From JABCPE02 sp963519075 (GTDB lineage: Bacteria > Bacteroidota > Bacteroidia > Flavobacteriales > Weeksellaceae): a stretch of DNA of 10,331 bases. The notes under the pieces are model-generated. The model was given only the letters and a program-made list of their open reading frames with translations, searched no databases and was not told the DNA's origin. Where the stretch lies: the NCBI GenBank assembly GCA_963519075.1, contig CAUQMH010000054.1, forward strand, positions 1-10,331, given 5' to 3'. The position numbers were made by a program, and so were the translations under genes. Below are positions 1 through 6,202 of the stretch, piece by piece (the first letter of the stretch is position 1; the number at the start of each line of letters is the position of its first letter).

Positions 1-1305
1 GAATCCTCCTCCCCAAGGATGGAACCAGTTGGTATAGAGTTCTTTAAGCGTAGGCGAACGGAACCCGCCTGAATATCCAGCACGGATGGTCATCGTTTCA
101 TCAAATCTATACATTCCTGACAGGCGGAAAGTGAAATATTGTTTAAAAATGGAGTGATAGTCCATTCTGGCGCCTGTAACGAGCGTTACAGCGGGATTTA
201 TCACCCAGTCCTGCTGTGTGAAAGCGGAGTAAGTCTGGGCGTTTTCCCTGCCTCCTGTGCTTTCATTTTTGAACATGAAGTTCAGTAGTTTTTCCGAAAG
301 CACCTCGCCGCCTGCTACAAGGGTATGTTTTTTAAATAAATTCTGGTTGTATTGAGAGCTGATTCTCCAGACTTCGTTTTCGTATTTTTTTTCTTTTTCT
401 TTGATTTTTCGGAAATAATCATACTTGTCGTATCGGTCAAAAGTCCCTGAAACGATGAGGTTTTGATTATCATTAAATTTAATATTGGTTTTTAGACCTA
501 AATTATAATTATAGTATCGGTCTCTGACTATTTTGCCTGCTGGCGTGCCTGGGTTTCGTTCACTGAAATAGTAGCCAGGTGTAAGGCTGAAGTTTATTTT
601 AGGACTGAGGTTAAATGTCAGTTTTGGATTGATTCCGTAGTTGGTAAATCCAGCGACATTCAGCTCGTTATAAACTCCATTGGTGGAAATTCTGTCTTTT
701 ATGATATAGGGTTCTCTCATCTTGTAGAAAGAAGAAATGCTGAGATTTCCCCATTTTTGTTTCGTTCCTACGGAGAGATTTAATTTGTGGTCTCTGCTGC
801 TGTCGTAGAGGTAGCCAGTATTGATGTCCAGCGGACTTTTAGAATCTTTGGTGATGATGTTGATCACTCCACCGATGGCATTGGAACCATAGAACGAAGA
901 CGAAGCGCCTTTTATGATTTCTATCCGTTCGATGTTGTCTATATCTATCCTGTCGTAGTCTATGTTATCAAAGGTTTCGCCCGCCATTCTTTCGCCATTC
1001 ATCAAGAAAAGAACATATTTCCCACCGAATCCCATCATGTTGATATTAGGACTTCCGCCATTGTATGTGAAATTGATACCTGAAAATTCGTTTTCCAAGA
1101 ATGTTTTGAAATCAGTGGACTGAGATTTTTTAATATCTTCAGCGGTTACCACCTGCACTGTGATAGGGACATCTTTCAGTTTTTTTTGTGAGCGGGTGGC
1201 AGTGACGACTACTTCTTTGATTTCAGTTTCTTTCTCTTTTGTCTTTTGCTGTCCATAGAGAGGAACTGTGGCTATGAGTGAGAGAAAAAATGCTTTTTTT
1301 AACAT
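1..1305 (-). CDS. HmuR-like TonB-dependent outer-membrane receptor, C-terminus beyond left edge
   Basis: An open frame runs without a stop from ATG 1305 to the left edge: 435 codons, so the rest of the barrel is outside the window. Residues 1-18 are a signal peptide ending near LYGQQ. A TonB box region follows (EVVVTATRS, about 31-39), then a plug domain with NINMMGFGGKYVLFLMNGER and the plug-end motif SSFYGSNAIGGVINIIT. Alternating aromatic and polar strands then form the barrel. FRSPTLKELY (415-424) matches the FRAP/LKEL signature of haem receptors, with Ser in place of Ala. The receptor would import its ligand across the outer membrane using TonB energy. It is third in an operon behind two HmuY-like lipoproteins, as HmuR follows HmuY in Porphyromonas. 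Haem is the likely ligand, but another porphyrin or iron chelate is possible. No N-terminal carboxypeptidase-like extension is present, so it is not SusC-type. Confidence 0.93.
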   Translation of the reverse strand, partial: MLKKAFFLSLIATVPLYGQQKTKEKETEIKEVVVTATRSQKKLKDVPITVQVVTAEDIKKSQSTDFKTFLENEFSGINFTYNGGSPNINMMGFGGKYVLFLMNGERMAGETFDNIDYDRIDIDNIERIEIIKGASSSFYGSNAIGGVINIITKDSKSPLDINTGYLYDSSRDHKLNLSVGTKQKWGNLSISSFYKMREPYIIKDRISTNGVYNELNVAGFTNYGINPKLTFNLSPKINFSLTPGYYFSERNPGTPAGKIVRDRYYNYNLGLKTNIKFNDNQNLIVSGTFDRYDKYDYFRKIKEKEKKYENEVWRISSQYNQNLFKKHTLVAGGEVLSEKLLNFMFKNESTGGRENAQTYSAFTQQDWVINPAVTLVTGARMDYHSIFKQYFTFRLSGMYRFDETMTIRAGYSGGFRSPTLKELYTNWFHPWGGGF

Positions 1306-1329
1306 GTTTAATTTTTCTTGATTTATAAA

Positions 1330-1363
1330 AATGGAATTGCCGTAAAAATATGGCAATTCCATT
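1330..1363 (-). terminator. Intercistronic stem-loop between HmuY-like gene and receptor gene
   Basis: A perfect 12-bp inverted repeat (1330-1341 with 1352-1363, arm AATGGAATTGCC) surrounds a 10-nt loop. Read on the minus strand, the 3' arm runs into about three further T residues. It sits in the 100-bp gap after the second lipoprotein gene and 25 bp before the receptor start. No separate -7 box was seen for the receptor. It could be a partial terminator/attenuator or an mRNA-stabilising 3' hairpin that lets lipoprotein output exceed receptor output. The short T-run makes full termination uncertain. Confidence 0.65.
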
Positions 1364-1405
1364 CACAATTATGTTGTTATAAAATAAGATTACTACAAAA
1401 AGCGA

Positions 1406-2047
1406 CTAGAATTTTCCATCTGAACTAACCTGATACTTGAATTTAGGATACCCTGCTTTACCTCTATCGTTATAATAGTGGTTCACTTGGAATTTTACAA
1501 ATTTTCCTTTAGCTGTTTTCAAGATATACACCCATTGATTTGGAGCATAAACACTAGGCCAAACACTTGTATTGCTAGGAGAAATATTTAAATATCCAGT
1601 TGTGTTACCAAATCCTCCAGAAACAATAGAAGAGTATGTTCCTTCCTGAGATTTTGGAGGATATCCTATTTGCATAGTTCCTTTTATGTCTTTAGTATAT
1701 CCTGTAGTAGGAGCTTGATTTACAGATGCGTAGTCTTTGCTGTTAGTGTTTATAGCTTCTCCTTGCCCATTTCCAGACTCGCCTCCATTTAATTTTACAT
1801 AATAAGAAGTAAATGCGATATCCCATTCCATACTTGTTTTAGGGTCTGCAACTGTAACTTCAGTTCCTGTTTCAAAAGAGAAGTATTTCCAGTTAGTTTT
1901 ATCAGTTGTATCTAAAGTTACTTCTTTTGTTTGAGCATTATTGTTTGAATTATTTGAAGAAGGTGTATTGTCATTATCTCTGCTACAAGATGTTACAGTG
2001 AATAGACTTACTGCTAAAAGAGGTATAAATATTTTTTTTGCTTTCAT
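1406..2047 (-). CDS. HmuY-family surface lipoprotein (copy nearer the receptor)
   Basis: 213 residues. A lipoprotein signal peptide ends in TVTSC, with acylated Cys21. The following SRDND resembles the acidic export signal that sends Bacteroidota lipoproteins to the cell surface, and an Asn/Ser-rich linker comes next. The HmuY family signature is clear: NWKYFSFETG (52-61), EWDIAFTSYYV (74-84), the Gly-rich loop NGGESGNGQG (87-96), a TTGYTKD turn (114-120) and the terminal strands WVYILKTAKG and FKYQV. HmuY proteins capture haem and pass it to HmuR. From memory of the P. gingivalis protein, its two haem-ligand histidines lie in segments where this protein has none; the only His is H190, near the end, so bis-His binding by one chain is not possible. 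It lies 26 bp downstream of its paralogue in the same operon. The start is set by the signal peptide. Family call firm, ligand unproven. Confidence 0.88.
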   Translation of the reverse strand: MKAKKIFIPLLAVSLFTVTSCSRDNDNTPSSNNSNNNAQTKEVTLDTTDKTNWKYFSFETGTEVTVADPKTSMEWDIAFTSYYVKLNGGESGNGQGEAINTNSKDYASVNQAPTTGYTKDIKGTMQIGYPPKSQEGTYSSIVSGGFGNTTGYLNISPSNTSVWPSVYAPNQWVYILKTAKGKFVKFQVNHYYNDRGKAGYPKFKYQVSSDGKF

Positions 2048-2073
2048 TTTTTATGTATTTAAGGGGTTAAAAA

Positions 2074-2757
2074 TTAAAATTTATTGTTACTGTCTGCAAC
2101 TTGATATTTAAAAGTGATAAATCCAGTAGTATTTTTGGTGCTGTGATTATAGCTTGTTAATTGGATTTTAGCAGCTTTTCCATCAGCAGTTTTTACGATA
2201 TAAACCCAGTTGTTTTGTGTGAAAGAAGGAGGATATGAGAAAGTCTGCCAGCCATTATCATTTATAAGATTATTTTTTAATTCTGTTTTTTTAGCTTCAG
2301 TTAAGTCTTTGAAAAGATTAAATTGCTCCATTTTATTCCAAAAAGCAGTTGAAAAACCTGTATAAATCACAGGAGAACTTACAACTTCTGCTATTCCTCT
2401 TCCTACGAAGGTCAATCTTGATTTATCCGCTGTATAGCCTGATGTTGGAGCTTCTTTTACAGATGACATATCCTTGTTTTCGGTTTTCAAAGCACCATTT
2501 TTTGTCCTTACATTATATTCTTTAAAGGCGATATCCCAGTCAGAGCTGTTGTCTGGGTCTGCAACATCAACAGCTGTCCCTTTTGAGAAGGAGAAGTATT
2601 TCCATTCAGAAGCGTTGCTGGCATCAAGGTCTTTAACCAATTTTAAATTTGGATTTGTCTGCTCCTGATTTTGTGTTGGAGTAGAATCATCATTGTCTCT
2701 GCTACAAGAAGCTACTGTCAAAGCAGCTAATGCTATACTAAAAAATACTTTTTTCAT
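2074..2757 (-). CDS. HmuY-family surface lipoprotein (promoter-proximal copy)
   Basis: 227 residues. The signal peptide ends in TVASC (Cys18), followed by the acidic SRDNDD tag that suggests surface export. Core HmuY features are EWKYFSFSKG (51-60), DWDIAFKEYNV (73-83), APTSGYTADK (103-112), NNWVYIVKTADG (182-193) and ITFKYQV (214-220). The Gly-rich loop of its neighbour and of P. gingivalis HmuY is missing here and replaced by a short TKNGALKTEN segment, while the centre holds an extra charged, partly helical stretch (about 138-168). It has one His (H205); Met97 and Met143 are other possible metal ligands. As first gene of the operon it should be the most abundant product. The tandem, diverged copies suggest different ligands or a two-step hand-over to the receptor, which is an inference. 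Confidence 0.85.
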   Translation of the reverse strand: MKKVFFSIALAALTVASCSRDNDDSTPTQNQEQTNPNLKLVKDLDASNASEWKYFSFSKGTAVDVADPDNSSDWDIAFKEYNVRTKNGALKTENKDMSSVKEAPTSGYTADKSRLTFVGRGIAEVVSSPVIYTGFSTAFWNKMEQFNLFKDLTEAKKTELKNNLINDNGWQTFSYPPSFTQNNWVYIVKTADGKAAKIQLTSYNHSTKNTTGFITFKYQVADSNNKF

Positions 2758-2779
2758 AAATATTAAATTAAATTTTTTG

Positions 2780-2787
2780 CAAAGATA
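2780..2787 (-). promoter_or_regulatory. -7 box of the HmuY-like/receptor operon promoter
   Basis: Read on the minus strand this is TATCTTTG, a full match to the Bacteroidota -7 consensus TAnnTTTG, 22 bp before the ATG at 2757. The -33 region is degenerate (ATTTAG near 2805-2810 rather than TTTG), as expected of a promoter that depends on or is blocked by a regulator. No Shine-Dalgarno sequence precedes the start. Confidence 0.6.
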
Positions 2788-2795
2788 AATAAATC

Positions 2796-2812
2796 TTATT
2801 TATACTAAATAA
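2796..2812. promoter_or_regulatory. AT-rich palindrome over the -33 region, candidate metal-regulator operator
   Basis: TTATTTATACTAAATAA has perfect 7-bp arms around a 3-bp centre and lies where the -33 element of the haem operon should be. Size, AT-richness and the ATTTAG/CTAAAT half-sites resemble Fur-type operators. A repressor bound here would block the promoter at 2780-2787. Palindromes of this kind also arise by chance in AT-rich DNA, so this is a candidate only. Confidence 0.35.
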
Positions 2813-2819
2813 AAATAAG

Positions 2820-2839
2820 AACATGATTTTTATCATGTT
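2820..2839. repeat. Perfect 8-bp inverted repeat between divergent promoters
   Basis: AACATGAT and ATCATGTT form a perfect inverted repeat around TTTT. It lies upstream of the -33 region of the minus-strand haem operon and about 50 bp upstream of the plus-strand -7 box at 2890. No plus-strand gene ends just before it, so it is not an obvious terminator. It could be an operator shared by the two divergent units. Confidence 0.4.
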
Positions 2840-2889
2840 TTTAAAAAGATGAAATTTAAGAAAAAAAAGAATTAAGCCAAAAAGAACCC

Positions 2890-2897
2890 TAATTTTG
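2890..2897 (+). promoter_or_regulatory. -7 box for the DUF2809-like gene, giving a near-leaderless mRNA
   Basis: TAATTTTG fits TAnnTTTG exactly and stands only 8 bp before the ATG at 2906. Transcription would begin at most a few bases before the start codon. No good TTTG -33 element is visible upstream, so the call is moderate. Confidence 0.45.
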
Positions 2898-2905
2898 CAC
2901 GAGAT

Positions 2906-3286
2906 ATGAAATTTAGATTTAGTTTAAAATATTTTCTCCTTTCCTTGCTGATTTTCAGTGTAGAAGTAGCCATCGCTACCATTCTGAAAGACTGGTATTT
3001 CGTGAGGGCTTTTGTGGGAGATATTTTGGTGGTGGTTTTGGTTTATACACTTATAAACTCGTTTTTTGAATGCAGGAATAAAAACAAATTACTATTTTTT
3101 GTCTTTGTTTTTGCGGTTTTTGTGGAAATGCTGCAGTATTTCAAACTCGCCGAAAAATTAGGCTTCCCAAAAGGAAGCCCAGCCTATATCATAATAGGAA
3201 ATTATTTCTCGTGGGAAGATATTTTGTGCTATGCAATGGGTTGTTTATCAGTGTTTTTTATCAATAAAATATTTAGAATACATTAA
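2906..3286 (+). CDS. Small DUF2809-like integral membrane protein
   Basis: 126 residues with four likely membrane segments (about 9-28, 37-54, 60-77 and 103-120), so an inner-membrane protein. The conserved pattern of the DUF2809 family is present: VRAFVGDILVVVLVY (33-47), VEMLQ in the third segment (73-77), then SWEDILCYAMG (102-112). The charged and polar residues R34, D39, E74, Q77, E104 and D105 lie at membrane edges. I know of no established function for the family. The start is the only in-frame ATG before the first membrane segment. The gene runs divergently from the haem operon and overlaps the end of the thioesterase gene by 4 bp, tail to tail, with no terminator between them. Confidence 0.8.
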   Translation: MKFRFSLKYFLLSLLIFSVEVAIATILKDWYFVRAFVGDILVVVLVYTLINSFFECRNKNKLLFFVFVFAVFVEMLQYFKLAEKLGFPKGSPAYIIIGNYFSWEDILCYAMGCLSVFFINKIFRIH

Positions 3287-3696
3287 ACATCTTCCCAATG
3301 TTTGTCTATTAAATCCATTAGAAAATCAGGGCATCGGATGATTTTTTGTGTCTGCGCATCGAGGAAAAATAGAATGGTAGAGGCTTCGGTGAGTTTTTCT
3401 CCTTCGGAATTGAAAATCTCGTAATGAAACTCTATTTTTGCAGTAGGTTTTTTTGTGATTTTGGTATGGATGTAGAGCAGGTCATCATATTTTGCAGGGC
3501 GGATATATTTTATTTTATACTCCGAAACGGGAAGCCAAATTCCTCTTTTTTCTATCTCATTGTATGAAATTCCGATAGCACGAAAAAGTTCAACTCGGGC
3601 AACTTCCAGATACTCAGCATAGTTACCATAGTAGACATATTTCATAGGGTCGGTTTCTCCGTAACGAACTCGTAATGAGTGTATTATGTTAATCAT
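3283..3696 (-). CDS. Acyl-CoA thioesterase, YbgC / 4-hydroxybenzoyl-CoA thioesterase family (hotdog fold)
   Basis: 137 residues, the usual length for a single hotdog domain, so presumably a soluble cytoplasmic oligomer. RVRYGETDPM followed by VYYGNYAEYLEVAR (21-34) is the 4HBT signature; D16 is in the catalytic Asp position of the family and E31 lies on the long helix. The usual Gly after the Met (DxMG) is Lys19 here. Later strands include PVSEYKIKYIRPAKYDDLL and the terminal ILFFLDAQTQKI. The reaction should be hydrolysis of an acyl-CoA thioester; the acyl group cannot be read from the sequence. It stands alone, divergent from dnaA, with its own promoter. A Tol-Pal partner role as for E. coli YbgC is not supported by neighbours here. 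Confidence 0.88.
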   Translation of the reverse strand: MINIIHSLRVRYGETDPMKYVYYGNYAEYLEVARVELFRAIGISYNEIEKRGIWLPVSEYKIKYIRPAKYDDLLYIHTKITKKPTAKIEFHYEIFNSEGEKLTEASTILFFLDAQTQKIIRCPDFLMDLIDKHWEDV

Positions 3697-3719
3697 TTGT
3701 TAAAAATTTAAACTTCATA

Positions 3720-3751
3720 CAAATATATTTTTAAAAAACCAATAGAGCAAA
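3720..3751 (-). promoter_or_regulatory. Promoter of the thioesterase gene (-33 TTTG, -7 TATATTTG)
   Basis: On the minus strand TTTG (3748-3751) is separated by 20 bp from TATATTTG (3720-3727), a full Bacteroidota-type promoter. The -7 box ends 23 bp before the ATG at 3696, giving a leader of about 15-18 nt without a Shine-Dalgarno sequence. Confidence 0.6.
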
Positions 3752-3776
3752 AATTTTTTTTAAAAATTAAATTTTC

Positions 3777-3784
3777 CATATTTG
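3777..3784 (+). promoter_or_regulatory. Probable -7 box of dnaA (one mismatch)
   Basis: CATATTTG differs from TAnnTTTG at the first base and lies 71 bp upstream of the dnaA start, predicting a leader of about 65 nt. No clear TTTG -33 element was found. No TTATCCACA box is present in the 3697-3855 gap, so autoregulation by DnaA is not visible here. Confidence 0.35.
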
Positions 3785-3855
3785 CGACACACAATTTCGA
3801 TGAGAAATTTTCTAAAAAAATCAAATTAATTTTAACCATAAATTCAAAGATATAA

Positions 3856-5313
3856 ATGGACAGGAATTTAGAAACAATGTGGGAGAATTGTCTCTTTTTT
3901 ATGCGGGATAATCTTGCCTCTTCAGAGGAAGGATCAGACCTTAAAAAATTAGAGGATTCTTTTGCTTTATTGTTTGATAAGGTTCGTCCATTGTCTTTTG
4001 TGGATGGTAATCTTACATTGGGAGTTCCTAGCAACTTCTACAAAGAATATATAGAAGAACATTATATTTCTTTGCTTTCTGTAGCCCTGAAAAAGTATTT
4101 TGGTAAGGGAATAAAACTTTGGTATGCTGTAGCAGAAAAAGGGCAGGAAAAAGAAAAAAAGGAAGTGACCTATAAGGCTACAAATCTGCAACCTCCTAAA
4201 AAACAGGAAGTAATGCCTCCTTCTTTCATTGGGAAAGGGAATAATCATTTTGCGATACCTGGGATTAAAAAAGTAAATGTAGAATCAAATCTGAATCCTA
4301 CATTGTCTTTTGAAAACTTCATAGAAGGAGAGAGTAATAAATTTGCTTTCACAGCAGCGAAGGCTATTGCAGACAGACCAGGGCAGACCTCTTTTAACCC
4401 GCTTTTTATCCACGGAGGAGTAGGAGTTGGGAAAACTCACATCGCTCATGGGATAGGTCTGGAAGTTAAAAACAAATTTCCAGATAAAATAGTGGTTTAT
4501 GTCCCATCAGAGAAGTTTATTCAGCAGTTTATCAATGTAGCGAATACTAAAAATCCTGAAAAAAGAGCAGAATTTGCTAATTTTTACCAAATGGTGGATG
4601 TCCTCATTATAGATGATATTCAGTTCCTTTCAGGTAAAAAAGCGACACAGGATACATTCTTCCATATTTTTGACCATTTACACCAAAATGGGAAACAGGT
4701 GGTTCTGACTTCAGATAAAGCACCTGTGGATATCCAAGATATCGAAGAAAGAATCGTTTCCCGTTTTAAATGGGGACTTTCTGTGGAGATAAAATCACCA
4801 GATTTTTCTACAAGAAAGAAAATCATCAGCAACAAACTTCAGCGAGATGGTATCCAGTTGAGTGAGGATATAATAGACTTTTTGGCATCGGAGGTTAAAT
4901 CTAATGTTAGAGAACTTATCGGGGTAATTAACTCAGTTATAGCTCATTCCATGATTTATAAGTCTGACCTTACTCTTGATTTACTGAAAGAAACCATCAA
5001 TAAAATCGCAACCAATAAGGATAAAACGATAAGTATTTCACTGATACAAGATGTGGTTTGTGATTATTTTGGAATTCACAAAGAACAGCTTCTATCCAAA
5101 ACCAGAAAAAGAGAAATAGCCCTGCCAAGACAATTAGCAATGTATTTTTCTAAAGAATATACCAATGCTACCTATGCTAAAATAGGCAATGAAATGGGAG
5201 GAAAAGACCATACTACAGTGATGCATGCTTACAATACTATCAAAGATTTTTCTAAGATAGATAAAGAAGTAAAGAAATACATCAAAGATTTAAAGGAAAA
5301 AATATTTGCGTAG
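3856..5313 (+). CDS. dnaA: Chromosomal replication initiator DnaA
   Basis: 485 residues, a full-length DnaA that binds origin boxes, melts the origin and loads the replicative helicase. Domain I (about 1-95) begins with MDRNLETMWENCLFFMRDNL and diverges from the common TWF-type sequence, as I recall for Weeksellaceae. Domain II (about 96-145) is a Lys- and Pro-rich linker. The AAA+ domain III has Walker A GGVGVGKT (187-194), Walker B VLIIDD (D253, D254), the arginine finger region SRFKWGL (R303) and a sensor II region NVREL (R352). Domain IV holds the DNA-recognition signature GGKDHTTVMHAY (from about 448). The ATG at 3856 gives the typical flavobacterial start. The gene appears monocistronic: a terminator follows it and the next gene restarts. 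It is no proof that oriC is next door, because Bacteroidota origins need not adjoin dnaA. Confidence 0.98.
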   Translation: MDRNLETMWENCLFFMRDNLASSEEGSDLKKLEDSFALLFDKVRPLSFVDGNLTLGVPSNFYKEYIEEHYISLLSVALKKYFGKGIKLWYAVAEKGQEKEKKEVTYKATNLQPPKKQEVMPPSFIGKGNNHFAIPGIKKVNVESNLNPTLSFENFIEGESNKFAFTAAKAIADRPGQTSFNPLFIHGGVGVGKTHIAHGIGLEVKNKFPDKIVVYVPSEKFIQQFINVANTKNPEKRAEFANFYQMVDVLIIDDIQFLSGKKATQDTFFHIFDHLHQNGKQVVLTSDKAPVDIQDIEERIVSRFKWGLSVEIKSPDFSTRKKIISNKLQRDGIQLSEDIIDFLASEVKSNVRELIGVINSVIAHSMIYKSDLTLDLLKETINKIATNKDKTISISLIQDVVCDYFGIHKEQLLSKTRKREIALPRQLAMYFSKEYTNATYAKIGNEMGGKDHTTVMHAYNTIKDFSKIDKEVKKYIKDLKEKIFA

Positions 5314-5335
5314 ATAAATAAAGTTATTTTATGAA

Positions 5336-5373
5336 CAAAAGAAGGATTTTAACTCGTTAAAATCCTTCTTTTG
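5336..5373 (+). terminator. Terminator hairpin after dnaA, perfect 18-bp arms
   Basis: Arms 5336-5353 and 5356-5373 are perfectly complementary with only two bases between them, so the real loop opens to four or more. The 3' arm ends CTTCTTTTG, supplying the U-rich end of a rho-independent terminator from within the stem. It starts 22 bp after the dnaA stop codon. Symmetry would allow it to act on both strands, although no minus-strand gene ends here. Confidence 0.8.
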
Positions 5374-5401
5374 CTAAAAACACAGAAAAAACTTATATTA
5401 G
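5370..5401 (+). promoter_or_regulatory. Weak candidate promoter for yggS
   Basis: TTTG (5370-5373, the end of the dnaA terminator stem) is 20 bp from TATATTAG (5394-5401), which differs from TAnnTTTG at one base. The leader to ATG 5442 would be about 34 nt. TAACCTTTG (5418-5426) is an alternative -7 box with a 3-bp spacer. Neither is an exact consensus match. Confidence 0.25.
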
Positions 5402-5441
5402 CAGAATAAATAATTATTAACCTTTGAAAAAATTAACCAAA

Positions 5442-6173
5442 ATGAACGAAATAGTACAAAATATAGCAGAAATCAAAGGCAGAATGGCCGAGGCTTGTAA
5501 AAAAGCAGGAAGAAATCCAGAAGAAGTAAAACTCCTTTTGGCGACAAAAACCGTTCCTGCGGATAGAATAAAACTGGCTCTGGCTACAGGAGAAACCTTG
5601 ATAGGTGAGAATAAAGTGCAGGAACTGAGAGATAAATACGAAGAATTGAAGAAAGTTCCTCATACTAAGCATTTTATAGGGCATTTGCAGACTAATAAAA
5701 TTAAAGATATTCTAAAAGCAGAGGTGGCGTGTATAGAGAGTTTAGACCGCTGGGATGCCGCTGAAAAACTACAGCAACGCCTTGAATATGAGGATAAAAC
5801 CATCGAAGTTTTGATTCAAGTGAATACTTCTTATGAAGACAGCAAGTTTGGACTTGATCCAAGTGAAGCGGTGGATTTTGTGAAGAAAGTAGCGACTTTA
5901 GACAGGTTGAAAATCAAAGGGTTAATGACCATAGGGCTGTTTAGTGCTGAAATAGAAGAAGTTAGAAAATGTTTTCAATTATTGAAGAAAATTCAGCAGG
6001 AAATCATAGCCGAAAATATTCCAAATGTAGAGATGAAGGAGCTGTCCATGGGGATGAGCGGGGATTTGGAAACGGCAATAGAGGAGGGTTCTACGATTAT
6101 CCGTGTGGGGACTGCTATTTTCGGGAAGAGAGAGTATCCAGACAGTCACTACTGGCCTGAAAACAATAGTTAA
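5442..6173 (+). CDS. yggS: YggS family pyridoxal 5'-phosphate homeostasis protein (PLPBP)
   Basis: 243 residues from ATG 5442; an in-frame TTG at 5424 would add MKKLTK, but the ATG product MNEIVQNIAEIKGRM fits the family start better. The protein is a TIM barrel like the N-terminal domain of alanine racemase. It binds PLP through the Lys of LLLATKTVP (K36) without known enzymatic activity and buffers vitamin B6 and keto-acid metabolism in the cytoplasm. Other family motifs are GENKVQE (55-61), HFIGHLQTNK (77-86), LMTIG (161-165), the phosphate-binding SMGMSGD (202-208) and RVGTAIFG (221-228). Family members are usually 220-240 residues. Terminators on both sides suggest a single-gene unit, unlike the proC or cell-division contexts seen in other phyla. 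Confidence 0.95.
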   Translation: MNEIVQNIAEIKGRMAEACKKAGRNPEEVKLLLATKTVPADRIKLALATGETLIGENKVQELRDKYEELKKVPHTKHFIGHLQTNKIKDILKAEVACIESLDRWDAAEKLQQRLEYEDKTIEVLIQVNTSYEDSKFGLDPSEAVDFVKKVATLDRLKIKGLMTIGLFSAEIEEVRKCFQLLKKIQQEIIAENIPNVEMKELSMGMSGDLETAIEEGSTIIRVGTAIFGKREYPDSHYWPENNS

Positions 6174-6202
6174 AGTATATTAAATTTTATAATTCGCAAA
6201 GG

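Noticed and set aside
787..1083. Plus-strand open frame of 98 codons
   Set aside because: It lies wholly within the receptor coding region on the other strand, which shows clear family motifs; no domain or signal is visible in the plus-strand product.
2059..2070. TTAAGGGGTTAA between the two lipoprotein genes as an operator or terminator
   Set aside because: Only 4-bp arms in a 26-bp gap within an operon; too short to support a function.
3708..4034. Minus-strand open frame across the dnaA promoter and start
   Set aside because: It is antisense to the conserved N-terminus of DnaA and its product has no recognisable features.
4406..4414. TTATCCACG inside dnaA, and TGTGGATAT at 4725-4733, as DnaA boxes
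   Set aside because: Both are single-mismatch matches, far apart and inside conserved coding sequence (the first just precedes the Walker A codons), so chance or coding constraint explains them.
5424..5444. TTG start for yggS and likewise TTG 6252 for the methyltransferase
   Set aside because: Each adds only a few non-conserved residues; the downstream ATG at 5442 or 6267 fits the family N-terminus.
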